Part shown: positions 45,911 to 59,087 of the stretch, in pieces
How positions within the stretch are numbered: position 1 is the first letter of the stretch
Layout of the letters: each line of letters starts with the position of its first letter
DNA from: Climacium dendroides
Taxonomy: Eukaryota > Streptophyta > Bryopsida > Hypnales > Climaciaceae
Assembly (NCBI GenBank): GCA_950106755.1
Contig: OX467090.1
Location: forward strand, 8,742,001-8,806,000
Length of the DNA stretch: 64,000 nucleotides
Direction: 5' to 3'
Notes under the pieces: generated by a model
Databases searched by the model: none
Told to the model about the DNA's origin: nothing
What the model saw: only the letters and a program-made list of their open reading frames with translations
Made by a program: the position numbers and the translations under genes

Positions 45911-47331
45911 GCAATCTCCACGATTTCTATCTTCTTACATAGTAGAAAATTTACATTGCCCTATACTGCTCCAAAACATGCATGGAATTGCTTAAGTGGT
46001 CAACTATGAGTAGTTATGCCATACACTTGCTTAGTTGTCTTTCAAAACATCCATTTAAAAGCGTTGTAGGGTCAAAATTAGGGTATGAATAAACAAAGAA
46101 TGTAGACTTGTAGTAATGCCATTGACATATTTTTTTGAAAAACAACATTATTTGGTTTTGATATACCATATTGTATTGAAAGATGTATATACATATTGTT
46201 TTTGTGATCATCTCTTGTAATGAAACCCAATTACATATCTTTTTCATGACAATGTTTTATATTGTTTGTCAATTTCTTTACTATGAAAACATATGTACAT
46301 AAGCATTTAATTGTATACAATCATGCATTTTGAGGATTTCATAAATCCAAGTTTTGATTAGATTATTTTATAATGTGATTGGTTTACAAAATTTAAATTG
46401 TGTTTTCTTGCAAAAAAATTTGTAATTGTGTAAATATATTGATTTCAAATGTTAAAAGCAAACACTTAGACAAATGAAAATACAAGGTTTTGAATAGTTG
46501 GGATCAATTGAATTCAACTCTTATTTAGAATTTAAATGCAAGAGATAAGAGTTCAAAAATGTGAAGTATGATTTCATATTTTTTTGTTTTACATTTTGTT
46601 TCTATCCTTGATGAATCCTAAATGACTAAATGAATAATTCCCACTAGTTGTCTCATAAAACTTTTCAACTTCCATAAAATCTACATAAAATCTTTGGTCA
46701 TTAGCCAAAAATAAGAGAATTATTTTATTCAACTAAATACTTTAATGAAGCTAGACAAGTGTGGCTTCGACTGCATTTTGACCCCACTAAAACTTTTATT
46801 CTTTTGATTTTTTAAAATTTAAATTAAAATACTATGGTTTTCATCGTTACTTTCATTTTTGGAAAAAATCTAGATTATTTCTCTTATAAAATCTAATTTA
46901 TGCTCATATTTCTAACTTTTACTTTAAAAGTTAAAAAGGCCTTGATTTTACAAACTAAAATTACAAATATATAACCATTATTAGAAATGAATTTTTTTCA
47001 AAATCAAATAGATGTAAAGGTTTTCCATTATGAATTATATGATAAGGTAAATATACCTTGTTAGCAAAATTTGACTATAGAATACATTTCTAGTGTTTTA
47101 GGCTTAATAAATAAATTATTTAATTGAAATTATTCACAATGATAACCAAACTACTCACTTCTTAAAGTATCCCTTCTCAAATAATGTTACTTTTATAAAT
47201 ATTTGTTAAAAATAAATTTTATCAATGATTTCTATAGACTGTACTCAACTACAGGTTTGTAAATTTAGAATTAATGAACACTATATATGACAAAAAAATT
47301 TACCCTATAAAACATTAAGGTAAAACATACC
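45911..47331. other. Spacer, no gene seen
   Basis: AT-rich sequence ending at the Copia target site. No coding signal. Confidence 0.5.
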
Positions 47332-47336
47332 AATAC

Positions 47337-47565
47337 CGCTAAGAAATGTAGTTTCTAGTGTGAACACTCACCATAATGGTGAGTGACACGTGTCATAAGG
47401 ATTAGGTGAATTCCTCATGACCAATAGGAGAAGACAACTATTCATTGTCTCTCTCCTTTCTTCCCTTGTATATACTTCAAACTCCCTAATGAAGTTTAGT
47501 ATTCTTTGAGTGTATTTTGAGTGTTCTTATGCTTTGAGATTTTGTTTCATATTTTATTCTCAATA
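47337..47565 (+). repeat. Left LTR of the Copia element
   Basis: Begins CGCTAAGAAATG (the right copy has TGTTAAGAAATG, so the TG end has mutated) and ends CTCAATA (right copy CTCAACA). Contains the paired sequence CTCACCATAATGGTGAG, a perfect 8-bp inverted repeat, and a TATATA promoter-like motif near 47470. Confidence 0.9.
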
Positions 47566-47779
47566 CGTTATCAGCAGGCTCTATTCATACTGTAGTCTTG
47601 AAATTTTTTTAGATTCAAACTTGCAATTTAGTTTTATATTTTGAGGGAGCTTTGTAAACCCCCCATCTCTCACTCCTCCCCTCTGCAACCCTCCACCTGT
47701 TGCACTCCTCCCCTCCCTGCCGCTATTCCTCCTTCTTCCCTGCCCTACAACGCTTCCCTTCTTCTCAGCACTCCCCCCG

Positions 47780-47885
47780 TGGGGTCTCACTCTTGGATAA
47801 AATAAAGTAGGACAATTGCTTTAAAGTGATGACGTAGTATGTGAATCAAGTGGCTTCATGTAAACTCAGGCGCTGTGAGACCCCA
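47780..47885. mobile_element. MITE-like 106-bp inverted-repeat unit
   Basis: TGGGGTCTCAC at 47780-47790 and its exact complement GTGAGACCCCA at 47875-47885. It lies at the boundary between the Copia leader and the inserted DNA. No target duplication was identified. Confidence 0.5.
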
Positions 47886-50605
47886 ACGTCTGGAAATGAA
47901 TCAGGTTTGATTCAGCTTGAAAAAATTCATTAGTTCATTCAAGTATTATCACCTTCGAGGGTGCTTGCCATTACTTTACAGAAGGTTAGTTTGACGTGTT
48001 CAAAAAAATAATTTTTTTCATTTAAAAATAAATATGAGAAATGTAGAGAGTAGTTGAAATTTTATTTTATTTTGACAAATGATCAATTTGTTATGAATTT
48101 TTGGAGAGCACTTGAAATTTTATTTGTTTGACACATTATCAATTTTTGTTATGAATTTTTGAAGTGTGCTGCCAATTGGCCCACAACAATCTCTAAACTA
48201 CTCCAAAATCATGCCCAATTGGCCCACAAACAATCTCTAAACTACTCCAAAATCATGCCCAATTGGCCCACAACAATCTCTAAACTATTCCAAAACCACC
48301 ACAGAGTGTACCCATAATGGTCACCTGACCACCTAAAGCAGTCTTAAAATTTCCTAACATGGTTACAATATTTTCTAAAATGGCCATGACATAAAGAAAT
48401 AAAAGAAATTAGTTCTTGTAATGAATTTACACATATTAGAAAAGTAAAAGGTCTTAAAATAATCACTAATAATTCCATCACATCACCCAAAGCATTGATT
48501 TCAGCAACTAACCAACCTAATAAAGTCTTAATCATTTATTAGCAAAAATTTGCCATGGATTGATGTAAGCCTATAATAGGTGGTTTTCTAGGTGTCTACA
48601 TTGGATAGTTTGCATGTCATAGGCAAGTTTACCTTATACAACAACTTCATATATTAAACAAAAAACACAAGTAATACAAGATATTAATGCATTACATATT
48701 ATTCATGAAGAAGAAAATGTACGTTCTTAATGTTACTGGTATTTCTTCTATGGCAAATGTTCTAGTTCCAACTTCACAAAACTCTATATTATTATTAGAT
48801 GAAGCACTATTGACTATGGTAAAAGATGGGCAAATCATATCAAAATTAGTTCATTGGATTTAAGTTTCTATAATGCCCCGATAGAATGCTTTAGCATCCA
48901 AGGATATTTGGAGATTTCATACATATTCACATGAACAACTTAGAAGATGCTATACGTATTTTGCAAACTCAACTTTCAATCCTACCATCTTTTAATTTTG
49001 ATGTTGTAGGTGATATTTATCAAGATATCACTGAAGAGGTTGAGACATGAGACAAACTTGAAATCATAGCAGATTTACCATCATTGCCTTGGGTTGATTT
49101 AAATTCTTTATAAGTATCAAGATTAGAATCTATATATGACCTTCCACTTTGTGGTTAACTTCCAAATCTTAAAGACAATGACTTGATAATTGTACCATCT
49201 GTAGCCAAAAGGCACTTCATATTTTGAAAAAGAGACTCAATTATTTTCATATTTATTGCATTGTGAAAATGAAAAGGTACATATCAAACCAAACAATCAT
49301 ACTACAATTAATTGGAAAAAATTTGCAATCTGAAGGAAGTATTATTGTCAAGTAGGAAATTGTCTTGGAAATTCTAATTTCCTTATGTGAGATCAATTTC
49401 AATTTGAAATAAAAGTAGAAAGTGGAAGACAAAAGAGGAAAACAAAAAATGTAATAGATATTATGTATACTCATGTTAGAATTTATGTCTATTTTATTTA
49501 ATATATAGACTTATCATACATGTAAAATTATGATTATTTAGAAAATTTAGTTGTCATATTGATGTTTTTTACAAAGCATTGGTTTTCATTCATATATTTT
49601 TTATTATTTGAATACATGTATTTTTTGTACAAATAAAATGACAACATTGCTTTGCAATCATTTTATATTCACTTCACTTCACTATATGATTTCATTTATT
49701 TTTCCTTCATTTTAAATCATTCATTCATTACATAAAATTTATAATCAATTTATCATTATTGAATTTTTTTCCTTCAATACTGCTACAGGATTTAATATTT
49801 TATTTTAATTTGCAAATATCTAAATAAAAGAAAGAAGAAGGAAAGAAAAACATTTACCATTAATCAAATTGAAATATATACATTGCATTCAACATTGCTT
49901 AGAACATTTAATTTTTGTATTTTAAAATCATATTCAAGATTTATTGAATTATTTAGAGAATATTAAACTAATTTATGAATTAAATTGAAATTTTTTCTTC
50001 TTCTTCAATTCAAAGATTTTGTTGTTATTATTTTTTTTAAAGTTTGACTTACAAACAATTTGTATAATATTGTACAGTTGTCCAAGTGTTTTTTTAATGA
50101 TTTTTCTATATGTTCTTTTAATTTTTTTAGAGCAAATTATCTGTAATTAGATTTTATTTATTGAAACAAAATTCAATTAAAAAACCATGACATTTACAAC
50201 TTAAGAATCAAAAGTGCAAAACAACTTTGATATATTTCTATTCATTGAAGGTCTTTTAGCGATGCCAACTATGTCATTGAAAATTCCTATACTTCATTTT
50301 TCATAATTTAATTCAATTTATGGTCTTAAAAATTGCTCACAAATCCATCATACATCCAAAAGCAATGATACAACTTTAGTACAACCCTCATCGAGTCAAG
50401 CTCTCCAATGGTATGAAGAAAATGACCGGTGAGTGCACAACCGGAGATATCTGAACATTTTATATAAAACAAACTAGAACAAATGTTACCATAGTATATT
50501 TATTTTTACTTTTATTCAACATTTACTTTGCATACTCATGGATGCAAAGGATGCAAACCTCTACACTCTTAATCAATAATGAATTAAGAGGTCAAACACT
50601 TTTTT
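47886..50605. other. Inserted DNA of unknown origin in the Copia leader
   Basis: Includes a two-copy ~58-bp repeat (48053-48110 and 48111-48168, TTGAAATTTTATTT...ATGAATTTTTG) and decayed coding-like sequence at 48660-49480, where stretches such as IQDINALHIIHEEENV can be read between stops. I cannot name the source. Confidence 0.4.
48172..48300. repeat. 43-44 bp tandem repeat, three copies
   Basis: Unit CCAATTGGCCCACAACAATC TCTAAACTACTCCAAAATCATG starts at 48172, 48215 and 48259. The copies are nearly identical, one with an extra A. Confidence 0.9.
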
Positions 50606-51503
50606 TTAACCCCTCAAGGACTAAGGGGACACAATGTGTCCTCTTCAAATTTTCAATGGCAAATTCCTAGTACGGTGAAACAAATCACAATATTTTGTAA
50701 GCTTGGAACTTGTAGAGTAACAAGTTGACATACTTGTTGCATCTTCCGATTATCAAATTTTCAATGTAAGAATTATTTAAAAATTTATTTAGGAAATATA
50801 GTCTAATAGAAAAAGGGAGCAAATATAATGTTTACAATGAAAGAAATAGTAGGGATGGAAAAAATCATTTTCTTGGACATTTTTAGTCTTTATTTTGAAC
50901 AAACAAACTATGTCTAGAGGAAAAAAAATTCAAATTTGTATTTTAGCAATTTTAAAAGTACAAAATTCAATCTAGTGTAATTAAAAATAAAAATGATTCC
51001 AAAAAATTTGGAGATGTTCCAAAAAAAATACTAATAATATCAATTGTTAAATTTCAAAAAAAATGCATATATAAATCTTTTAAAATTTTGTAGGATCCAA
51101 TTTGATCAGTTTTGGCTTTCTACTCCTTTTGTTTGAAAAAGTTTACAAATTTGGGAAAAAAAAAAATTTCAATTTTTTCAATAAAAAAATACTAAATTTG
51201 CGTTAGGTTCTAATATAATACTTTGGGAGGGCAAAAAAGCATTCTTCAAGTTCTTATAATTTTTCTTCTCTAAAAGTTGTGTTTTTTGCTTAACGAGTTG
51301 ATCATCCAAATTTGTTATAATCTAATAATCCAATGGTCAATATTTTCCACAATTAATTCCATACATACTAAACAAAGTATTTTTCACTTTTTTATGGTTA
51401 AAATTAAAAATTTCAAACACAACCATGTGCAAAAAAATATCAAAGTGGGTCAATTCATTGAAAACCTCCATTGTGAAAACATTGTTAGGCCTTGAGGGGT
51501 TAA
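50606..51503. mobile_element. piggyBac-like non-autonomous element flanked by TTAA
   Basis: TTAA-CCCCTCAAGG at 50606 and CCTTGAGGGG-TTAA at 51490-51503 are exact inverse complements, extended by CTAA/TTAG after one mismatch. TTAA duplication with ends starting CCC is the piggyBac signature, and the subterminal palindrome GGACACAATGTGTCC (50626-50640) is also common in piggyBac ends. The 890-bp interior is AT-rich without a transposase. Confidence 0.55.
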
Positions 51504-51994
51504 GGTCAAGTTCAAGTTTTGTTTTTAATTGATTTAAGAACTCAATTCTTCTCCTTCTCCTCCCTTCCTCTTCTTTTTTCCTTTTTTCTTCTTCCCCCTC
51601 CTTTTTCCTTTTTTCCTTCCCCCTCCCCCTCTTTTTACCTTTTTATCCTAGAGTAGGTCTCGGCAGACTCCCTCGCCTCCTGCGACCTCCTGCCGCTCCC
51701 CCCCCCTCCCCCTCCCCCCGCCGCCCCTCCAATGCTTTCTGATTTTTATTTATTTTTATTTTTATTCTAAACATTCTATTATAAAATTTCAGATTTTATT
51801 TCCAAATTTCTTGATCTTTATCTTCGTCATTATCCTTATCTTTATAGTTTTTCTTTTATCTTTATAGTTTTCTTCACTTTATCTTTATTTTCAAAAATTT
51901 CTTCATCTTTACCTATCTCTTGAAATCCCTAATTTTTTTTTCAAAACCCTAATTTTCTTTATTCAATCATTTTTTTATCCTTTTCTTTTCTATC

Positions 51995-54900
51995 ATGACT
52001 ACTTCCACTTCTTCGGTTGCTACTTCCACCACTGTTCTGGTATCCACTATTGCTAATGAGGCACCACGACTTCAGCCACTTCTATTTCCACAATTGGCAA
52101 CGGATGGGAGCAATTATTTACTATGGACGAAAACGGCAAAAGTGTATGTATTTGCCGAGAATTTATTGGACTCTATATCATTTGACACAGATACTGCTAT
52201 AAGTGAGTCCGTTTCTCCCGCTACTTCTTGGAAGACTTTACTGCTGCTTCGTCGTCACATTGTCCCGTCATTACAGCATCAATATTTAGAAATTGATAAA
52301 CCTAAATTTGGAAAAAGCTCAAATCCCATTTTGATCACTAGAAAACAATCTTTCTTCCCAGAGCTTTGTATGATTGGACTCATTCACGAGTGTTGGATTT
52401 TTCAACATTCATAGCTTTTAACAATGAGTTATATCACATTGTCTCTCAATTGCGGTTGTGTGGTCAAACCATAACTGAGGCAGAAATGATTGAGAAAACC
52501 CTCTCAACATTTCCACATGTTTCTGCTGTACTTACCCAACAATATAGAAACATGAAATTTGAGACTCACTCAGATCTCATGTCTCTATTATTACTTGCTG
52601 AAAAGCAAAACAAGATTTTTTGCGCAATGCAGAGGCCTATCCTATTGGAACTTCGCTTCTAGAGTCCTTTGTTGTTAAGGTTTCCTCTGTAAAATTTAAA
52701 ACACAAAAACATCGCTTTAAAAATCGTCATAGGCAATCGGGTAGTTATAACCGTAATAACTAGCATGCTCAAAAGAAGAATACGCCTTCTTCTACTAACA
52801 CCCATGGTAAGCGTCCATCAGAAACGCGTTCTTACCACAAATGTGGCAGAGTAGAACATTTGGCAAATGTTTGCTGGACATCGGACTATTTTGTGAAAAT
52901 GTTCCAAAAAAATAAGAAACTTCGAGCTCGAGGTCATGAGGTTCATACTATGAATGCGTCTATGAATTCATATGAAGTTGACAATCCAGAATCACATGTT
53001 GTTGAGGACACCTCTACTGGTGAGTCTTGTGCGCTCCTTGACTCTGCAACTACTCATATAATCATACGGAATAAGCAATTTTTTAATGTTAAAAACTTTC
53101 ATCTTGGCAAACCAGAAATTTAATGACTATGGCTAGATCGAATGTGTTTCGTTTTCAGGAGGATTCAGCAAAGGTGATTTTACCTGAGGGCGCCACCATT
53201 ACATGCATGCGTGCTATGTATTCTTTCTCTGTGCCTCGGAGCTTGATCAGCTATCGAGATGTGCGCACCAACGATTTTCACCTCTCAACTAAAACTATAG
53301 ATAGACGAGAGGCTCTGGTTTTTGTACAGAATAATAAAATTGTGGAAACAGCCTTTGCTGTGGAAATGGTTTGTATCGGATTTCAATCTGGCCATATATT
53401 ATTTCTAGTTTTGTTGTATCTTCTAAAAATAATAAAACTTCCATTTGGCATAGAAGATTGGGCCATCTAGGCTTAATTTTGTTTCGCAAGATTATTCCTT
53501 GTGTTGTTGGCATAACTTACAGCTAGCAGATGTCAATTCTATAACATTATGTGATGCATGTGTACAAGGCAAGTTCATTGCAAGGCCATTTTTATGAAAA
53601 CTTCCCCATTAATTGCCACCGATGCTATCTAAACTACAAAGTGATATTTGTGGCCCAATATCTCCTATGTCTGAACCATTCCGATTTTGTTTTGTTTTGG
53701 TGGATGCATCGGGCAGACAGTCGCATATATCTTTATTATCATTTAGAAATTTGGCTTTTGGCAATTTACTTTCTATATTGATCCGTTTCAAAGCTCATTT
53801 CCCTGATTATCCAATCAAAATATTATGAATGGATAATGCTCAAGAAGTTCGGTCAAAATCTTTTGAAGATTATTGTACTGCTACGGGGATTGAGTTAACT
53901 TATTCCGTTCTATACGAACATGCTCAAAATGGTTTAGCAGAATCTTTTATCAAACGGATCTAATTCATCACAAGGCCATTGCTTCTTCATACGGATTTGC
54001 CTTTATCTATGTGGGGTCACGCTGTTCTACACGCTGCAACTCTAATTTGCCTTCGTCCTTCAAGTGTGGACATTACTTCTTCACAAGAGCTTCTTTCAAG
54101 ACTCGTTTCCAATGTCTCTCACTTGCGAATCTTTGGTTGTCGTGTATGGGTTCCAATTCCGAAACCACAACGACATACTATTGGCTCTCATCGGCAAGAA
54201 GGTATTCATGTTGGCTTTGATTCCCCAAGTATTATTCGTTATATTACTCCATCAACTAGTACATTACTTCATGCTCGTTTTGCTAATTGTCAATTTCAAG
54301 AAGAAGTATTTCCATCTTTAAAAGGAGGAGTATCTACTGTAGAGACTTCTATTAACCTTACGTTTCAAGCACCTCAGATGTTTACATCCAATCTTGACCG
54401 AAAGACGTCTATGGCTGAAATTGAAGTTTTTAAGATTTAGTATTTGCAAAAGATTGCCAATCAAACACCTGATGGCTTTCATGATGCACCACGGATTACT
54501 AGAAATTCGTTGAATGAAGCTCATAATTTTCCTGCTCGAGTTTCTATGCCAGAAACTACAATAGCACCAATTCTTCAATTGACAAGCAAATGAACCCGTG
54601 GACTAGACAAGCAGCCACGCAAACGAAAAGTAATCATATATGCTATTAATCCTTCTCTATCTACAGCATCCACTGCTAATTTTGTTAAATCACTTACAAA
54701 TGACTGTCCATCTACTTCTCAAGGCAATATTCTTGTTCACGAACAAAAAAAGTCCAAGTTGAATATATAATTATTTGTGATGTATTGCGGTATAGGAGAT
54801 GTATGAGACCGGGAAAAAACAGACATCGATGATTCCTTCATTTGTATGATTGCGGAGAATTTTTTCTTGCGAGAAAGATGATCTTGAGCCACGTACAATT

Positions 54901-56513
54901 GAAGAAGCGATGCGTGGCTTAGATTGGTCAAAGTGAAAAGATGCTATTGAAGAAGAGCATGTTTCTTTGAACAAAAGACAAGTATTTGGTCCTATCGTGG
55001 ACAATCTCACTACTCGACCTTTTGGATATAAATCGGTATTTGTACACAAACGCAACGACAAAGGTCACATTATTCGTTACAAAGTTCGTTTGATTGCTCA
55101 AGGTTTTACACAAAAATTTGGTATTGATTACGATATCACTTATTCTCTAGTTATGAATTCCATTACTTTCCGATACCTTCTTGAAATGGCAGTTTATGCC
55201 TATCTTGAGATGAGTCTTATGGATGTGGTGATAGCTTACCTTTATGGCTCACTTCATGTGAATATTTATATGAAAGTTCCTCCTGGTCTTGAAACAACCA
55301 GTTTAAGTTCATCTATTCCAAACAAACATCGTGGCATTAAACTACAACATGCATTGAAACAATCTGAACGTATGTGGTATCAACAACTACAGCAATTTTT
55401 TATTGAGCATGGCTTTACATAATGCCTTGCTTCCATGTCTTTTTATCAAAAGAGACAAAAATGGGTTTGTTATTATTGTCGTTTATGTTGATGATTTGAA
55501 TCTTGTAGGCACCAAATCTGCATGTATTGAAACCACTCAACTTCTTATTCGTAAATTCGAGATAAAGTTACTTGACAAAATTACTTGGCAAAACTACATT
55601 CTGCATTGGTTTACAAGTTCTTCATATGAAAGATGATAGTATTTTCCTTTCACAGTCTACTTATATCAATCGAATCCTCAAAATATTCAATATGATTGAT
55701 GTTTATATGTTGTCTATACCTATGGTTGGTCGTAGTACAAAAGAAGATAATCCTTATCACCCATGCGAGGAGGAGGAGGAGGAAACATTGGGTGAACAAT
55801 ATCCATACCTCGCAGCAGTCGAAGCACTCTTGTATTTGACTACATTCATAAGGCTTGATATTGCATTTGCAGTCAGTGTCCTTGCAAGGCATAGTTCTTA
55901 GCCGACACTTCGCCATTGGAATGGAATCAAACATTTTTTCCATTATTTGAAAGGAATTGAAGATTTGGGACTTCACTACACTCGATCTACAGATCCAACA
56001 TTGGTTGGATATGTTGATGCTAGATATAGATCTGATCCAACAACATCCAAATCACAAATGGGTTATGTTTTCTTACAACATGGAGCTGTAATTTCTTGAA
56101 AATCAATGAAGCAAACCATTACTGCTACATCTTCTAATCACGCAGAAATTATTGTTTTACACGAAACATCTCGAGAATGTGTTTGGCTACGGTCAAGTGA
56201 TAAGTTTATTCAAACAAATTGTGGATTGTCATATGATGATTCTCTAACTGTCTTATATGAAGACAACAGTGCTTGTGTTGCACAAATGCAAGTAGGTTTC
56301 GTTAAAGGTGACCGAACGAAACATATTGACCTAAAGTACTTCAGCTTTATACACGACTTGATCACCAACAAAGCCCTTGAAATCAAGAAAATTTCATCAG
56401 CTGATAATCTTGCTGATTTCTTTACCAAGGCTCTTCCATTATCTGTTCATCGCCAACTTATTCATGGCATTGGCATGCAGCAACTTAATATTTTAGAGCA
56501 AGAGATTCAATAA
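51995..56513 (+). pseudogene. Copia gag-pol, broken by frameshifts and stops
   Basis: Gag starts at ATG 51995. It is followed by a degenerate zinc knuckle (HKCGRVEHLANVC, first Cys lost), a protease-like LLDSATTH, an integrase with SDICGPI, MDNAQEV and NGLAESFIKR (a TGA precedes MDNA), a reverse transcriptase with an intact YVDDLNLVGT box, and an RNase H with LYEDNSACVAQ and HIDLKYFSFIHDL, ending at TAA 56513. At least eight frame changes or stops separate the pieces, so no polyprotein can be made. The family resembles plant Copia elements with a SATTH protease. Confidence 0.88.
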
Positions 56514-57060
56514 AAAAAAAATTATGAAAATTTGTAAACCTTTTGATATCCTTCTATAGTTTTTTCCCATTGGGTTTTACTATGAGAATAGATTAATAAA
56601 GGTGTTGTATTCTTTTTCCTTCATCTATAGTTTTGTTCTTGATTATAATCAAGGTTTTCGCAAATAAGGTTTTAATGAGGCAACAACCGTAAACTTACGA
56701 GATTACGGAATTACATATAAAAGGTGGGGGTTGTGGTAAGAACTACGGTTTTCGAATCAATGCTGGAGTTTGTTAACCATCTTGGGGTTCCATGCATCTT
56801 GTCACATCACAACTCAAGAGTAGGATAGCAAATCAGTTGTTTATTCCTGTCTCACTAGCTATGCCAAGCCGCGAGTTTTCTGAATCAGTCAACAAGGCTG
56901 ACGAGTATCGAACCTTGGACCGATCGGTTGACCAGCCAACTAAATTCACGACTTAGCAACAGCGACTGGTTTTTGATTGATTTTATACATATCATTGGCT
57001 ATTTCATATTAGATTTTTATTTTATAATATTTTAGTCATATTATGTTGAGCGAGGAGGAG

Positions 57061-57289
57061 TGTTAAGAAATGTAGTTTTTAGTGTGAATGCTCACCATAA
57101 TGGTGAGTGACACGTGTCATGAGGATTAGGTGAATTCCTCATGATTAATAGGAGAAGACAACTATTTATTGTCTCTCCCCTTTTTTCCCTTATATATACT
57201 TCAAACTCCCTAATGAAGTTTAGTATTCTTTGAGTGTATTTTGAGTGCTCTTATGCTTTGAGATTTTGTTTCGTATTTTATTCTCAACA
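57061..57289 (+). repeat. Right LTR of the Copia element
   Basis: TGTTAAGAAATG ... TTCTCAACA, 229 bp, about 95% like the left LTR by eye, followed by the AATAC duplication. The purine tract GAGCGAGGAGGAG lies directly upstream. Confidence 0.92.
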
Positions 57290-57294
57290 AATAC

Positions 57295-58221
57295 AAACAC
57301 TTTTTCCATTCTAGACACCTTATTTGGGGATTTGGGGAATGAATAATGGACGCCACAAAGGTGACTTGATGATTGAAAATAGGCACCTATGATTGTTTGC
57401 ACAACCATGTCAAGCAACAATATTGCACTTCCATGTATTGGGCAATAGAATGTCTATAGGGAATAATCTAGTTTTGTATTAGGCAACAAGAATGTCCGTA
57501 GGGAATAATTTAGTTTTGTTTGTGTATTAAATACAATTTTATCCACAAGTGAATGTCTCTATTAATGAGATGTTCTACTCGCTTCTTAATCCTTTCTTAA
57601 CATTAAATAACAAGCCAGTCACTATGAAAATCATTTGTTCGGGTATTGTATAAATTGTTGGCTTGAAAAAATGAAAAAACACTCATTGAAAAAACAAGTC
57701 AATGTAGAAGATGTTCCCTTTTCCCACAAACTTAGGAAAATGAATGGAGACAAGCCACTGTAGAAGAAGATTCTGTCATTCATCAAACAAAAAACATCAA
57801 CCTCGACATTTAAGGGTTAAGGCATTTTTACTTTTAATGCAAGGATTAAGGCATTTTTATTATTAATGCAAAAAAGACAATCGATATACTTTCTATCAGC
57901 TCATTTGAGCATTTTGTCAAACAACCTAAATTGACTACCTATTTTTTAAGGCAAATGATGACACTAGAAAACATTACCCATTAATTTCCTTAAAACTCTT
58001 ATACTTACAAATTACCACATTTGAATTCAATGTTTTCATTCCAACAATGAGTGCACTCACCAATGGATTCAATAATGGGAACATCAAATTGCTCCTCACT
58101 GATTTCTTTACAATATAGTGGTTCCGACATTCATTTGAGGTTACGACAAATAGCTGCACCATTGCATTCTCAGTTTTGAGCAATTCAAAAGCCAACCAAC
58201 AGCATGTTGAGAGAAAAAACA
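57295..58221. other. Spacer, no gene seen
   Basis: AT-rich. A 60-bp phrase containing GAATGTC(T/C)(A/G)TAGGGAATAAT is repeated near 57448 and 57490. Frames at 57974-58222 have no known domain. Confidence 0.45.
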
Positions 58222-58441
58222 AATGAAGAATCTAGGTTGTCACATCAGGCGGGTTGGGGTCATCGAACATTCTGGACGGACAGACAAACTGGACGGGACG
58301 GATGGACCGTCCGTTCACAGTGACAACCTTTAGGTTGTCACATCGGGCGGGTTGGGGTCATCGGACATCCCGAACAGACGGACAAACTGGACGGGGCGGA
58401 ACGGACCGTCCGTCCACTGTGACAATCTAATGAAGAATCTA
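58222..58441. mobile_element. Tandem pair of ~97-bp MITEs inside one target duplication
   Basis: Two similar units in the same direction (about 58235-58330 and 58333-58428), each starting AGGTTGTCACATC(A/G)GG and ending GTGACAA(C/T)C, rich in GGACGG. The pair is flanked by the exact direct repeat AATGAAGAATCTA (58222-58234 and 58429-58441). If the element ends are TAGG...CTA the duplication is 10 bp, in the range of Mutator; hAT (8 bp) is an alternative. The termini resemble those of the hAT-type MITE at 28218. Confidence 0.7.
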
Positions 58442-58836
58442 TTCACTTATTCGTCAAAATTAGAAAGTTGTCATCCAAACACCATGAAATGCCGCCCTCA
58501 ATGTTCCAAACCCTTGAAGGACAATACGTCTCCAATGGATGACTCTATTACTGGAAATATAGTAATGCCCGTTCTAGTTCAAAAATTAAATAACATTGGC
58601 CAAGTACCAAGGCATTCTAGGGTTACAAAAATGAAAATTCTGTAATCCAGAGTCCCATCTAGCTTATAATCACATGCATGCAAAGATGGTCTAGTGACTC
58701 CAAAACCTCCGCCTCATTCCTGTACTCATAAGAGTTTTTCATTTAAGTTCACCTATGTTTATGGACACTATTCGTTAGTTAAAGAGACCTAGTGCAAAAA
58801 AACAAAGCAAAACAGTTTGGATTGTGGGTAAGCATT

Positions 58837-59063
58837 CACTATAAGAAAACCTTGTTTTAGATGACATTCAAAAAAATAGCCGACGTCAAAGGGAACGAAT
58901 TTTAGGTGACGTTGAAAAAAACAACCTGTATTTTTCATGTCAATAATGATGTCCAATGGAACATTAATGGAGATAATTGTTGACAGAAAAACATAGGTTG
59001 TTTTCTTCAACGTCACCTAAAATCCGTTCCCTTAGACATCGAAAATTTTGGTTTCTTCTAGTG
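58837..59063. mobile_element. CACTA-type MITE, 227 bp, TSD ATT
   Basis: CACTATAAGAAAACC at the left and GGTTTCTTCTAGTG at the right, with ATT directly on both sides (58834-58836, 59064-59066). Most of the interior is self-complementary (TTTTAGGTGACGTTGAA against TTCAACGTCACCTAAAA), so it folds into one long hairpin. No coding capacity. Confidence 0.85.
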
Positions 59064-59087
59064 ATTCAATTGTACATGCAGCAATCC

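Larger units (their letters stand above)
47337..57289 (+). mobile_element. Dead Ty1/Copia LTR retrotransposon with nested insertions
   Basis: Two 229-bp LTRs, a primer-binding-site-like TTATCAGCAGGCTC directly after the left LTR, a purine tract GAGCGAGGAGGAG directly before the right one, and a perfect 5-bp target duplication AATAC (47332-47336, 57290-57294). Domain order gag-protease-integrase-RT-RNaseH identifies Copia. The total length (9953 bp) is about twice normal because some 3.7 kb has been inserted between the pyrimidine-rich leader halves at about 47780 and 51530. Confidence 0.92.
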
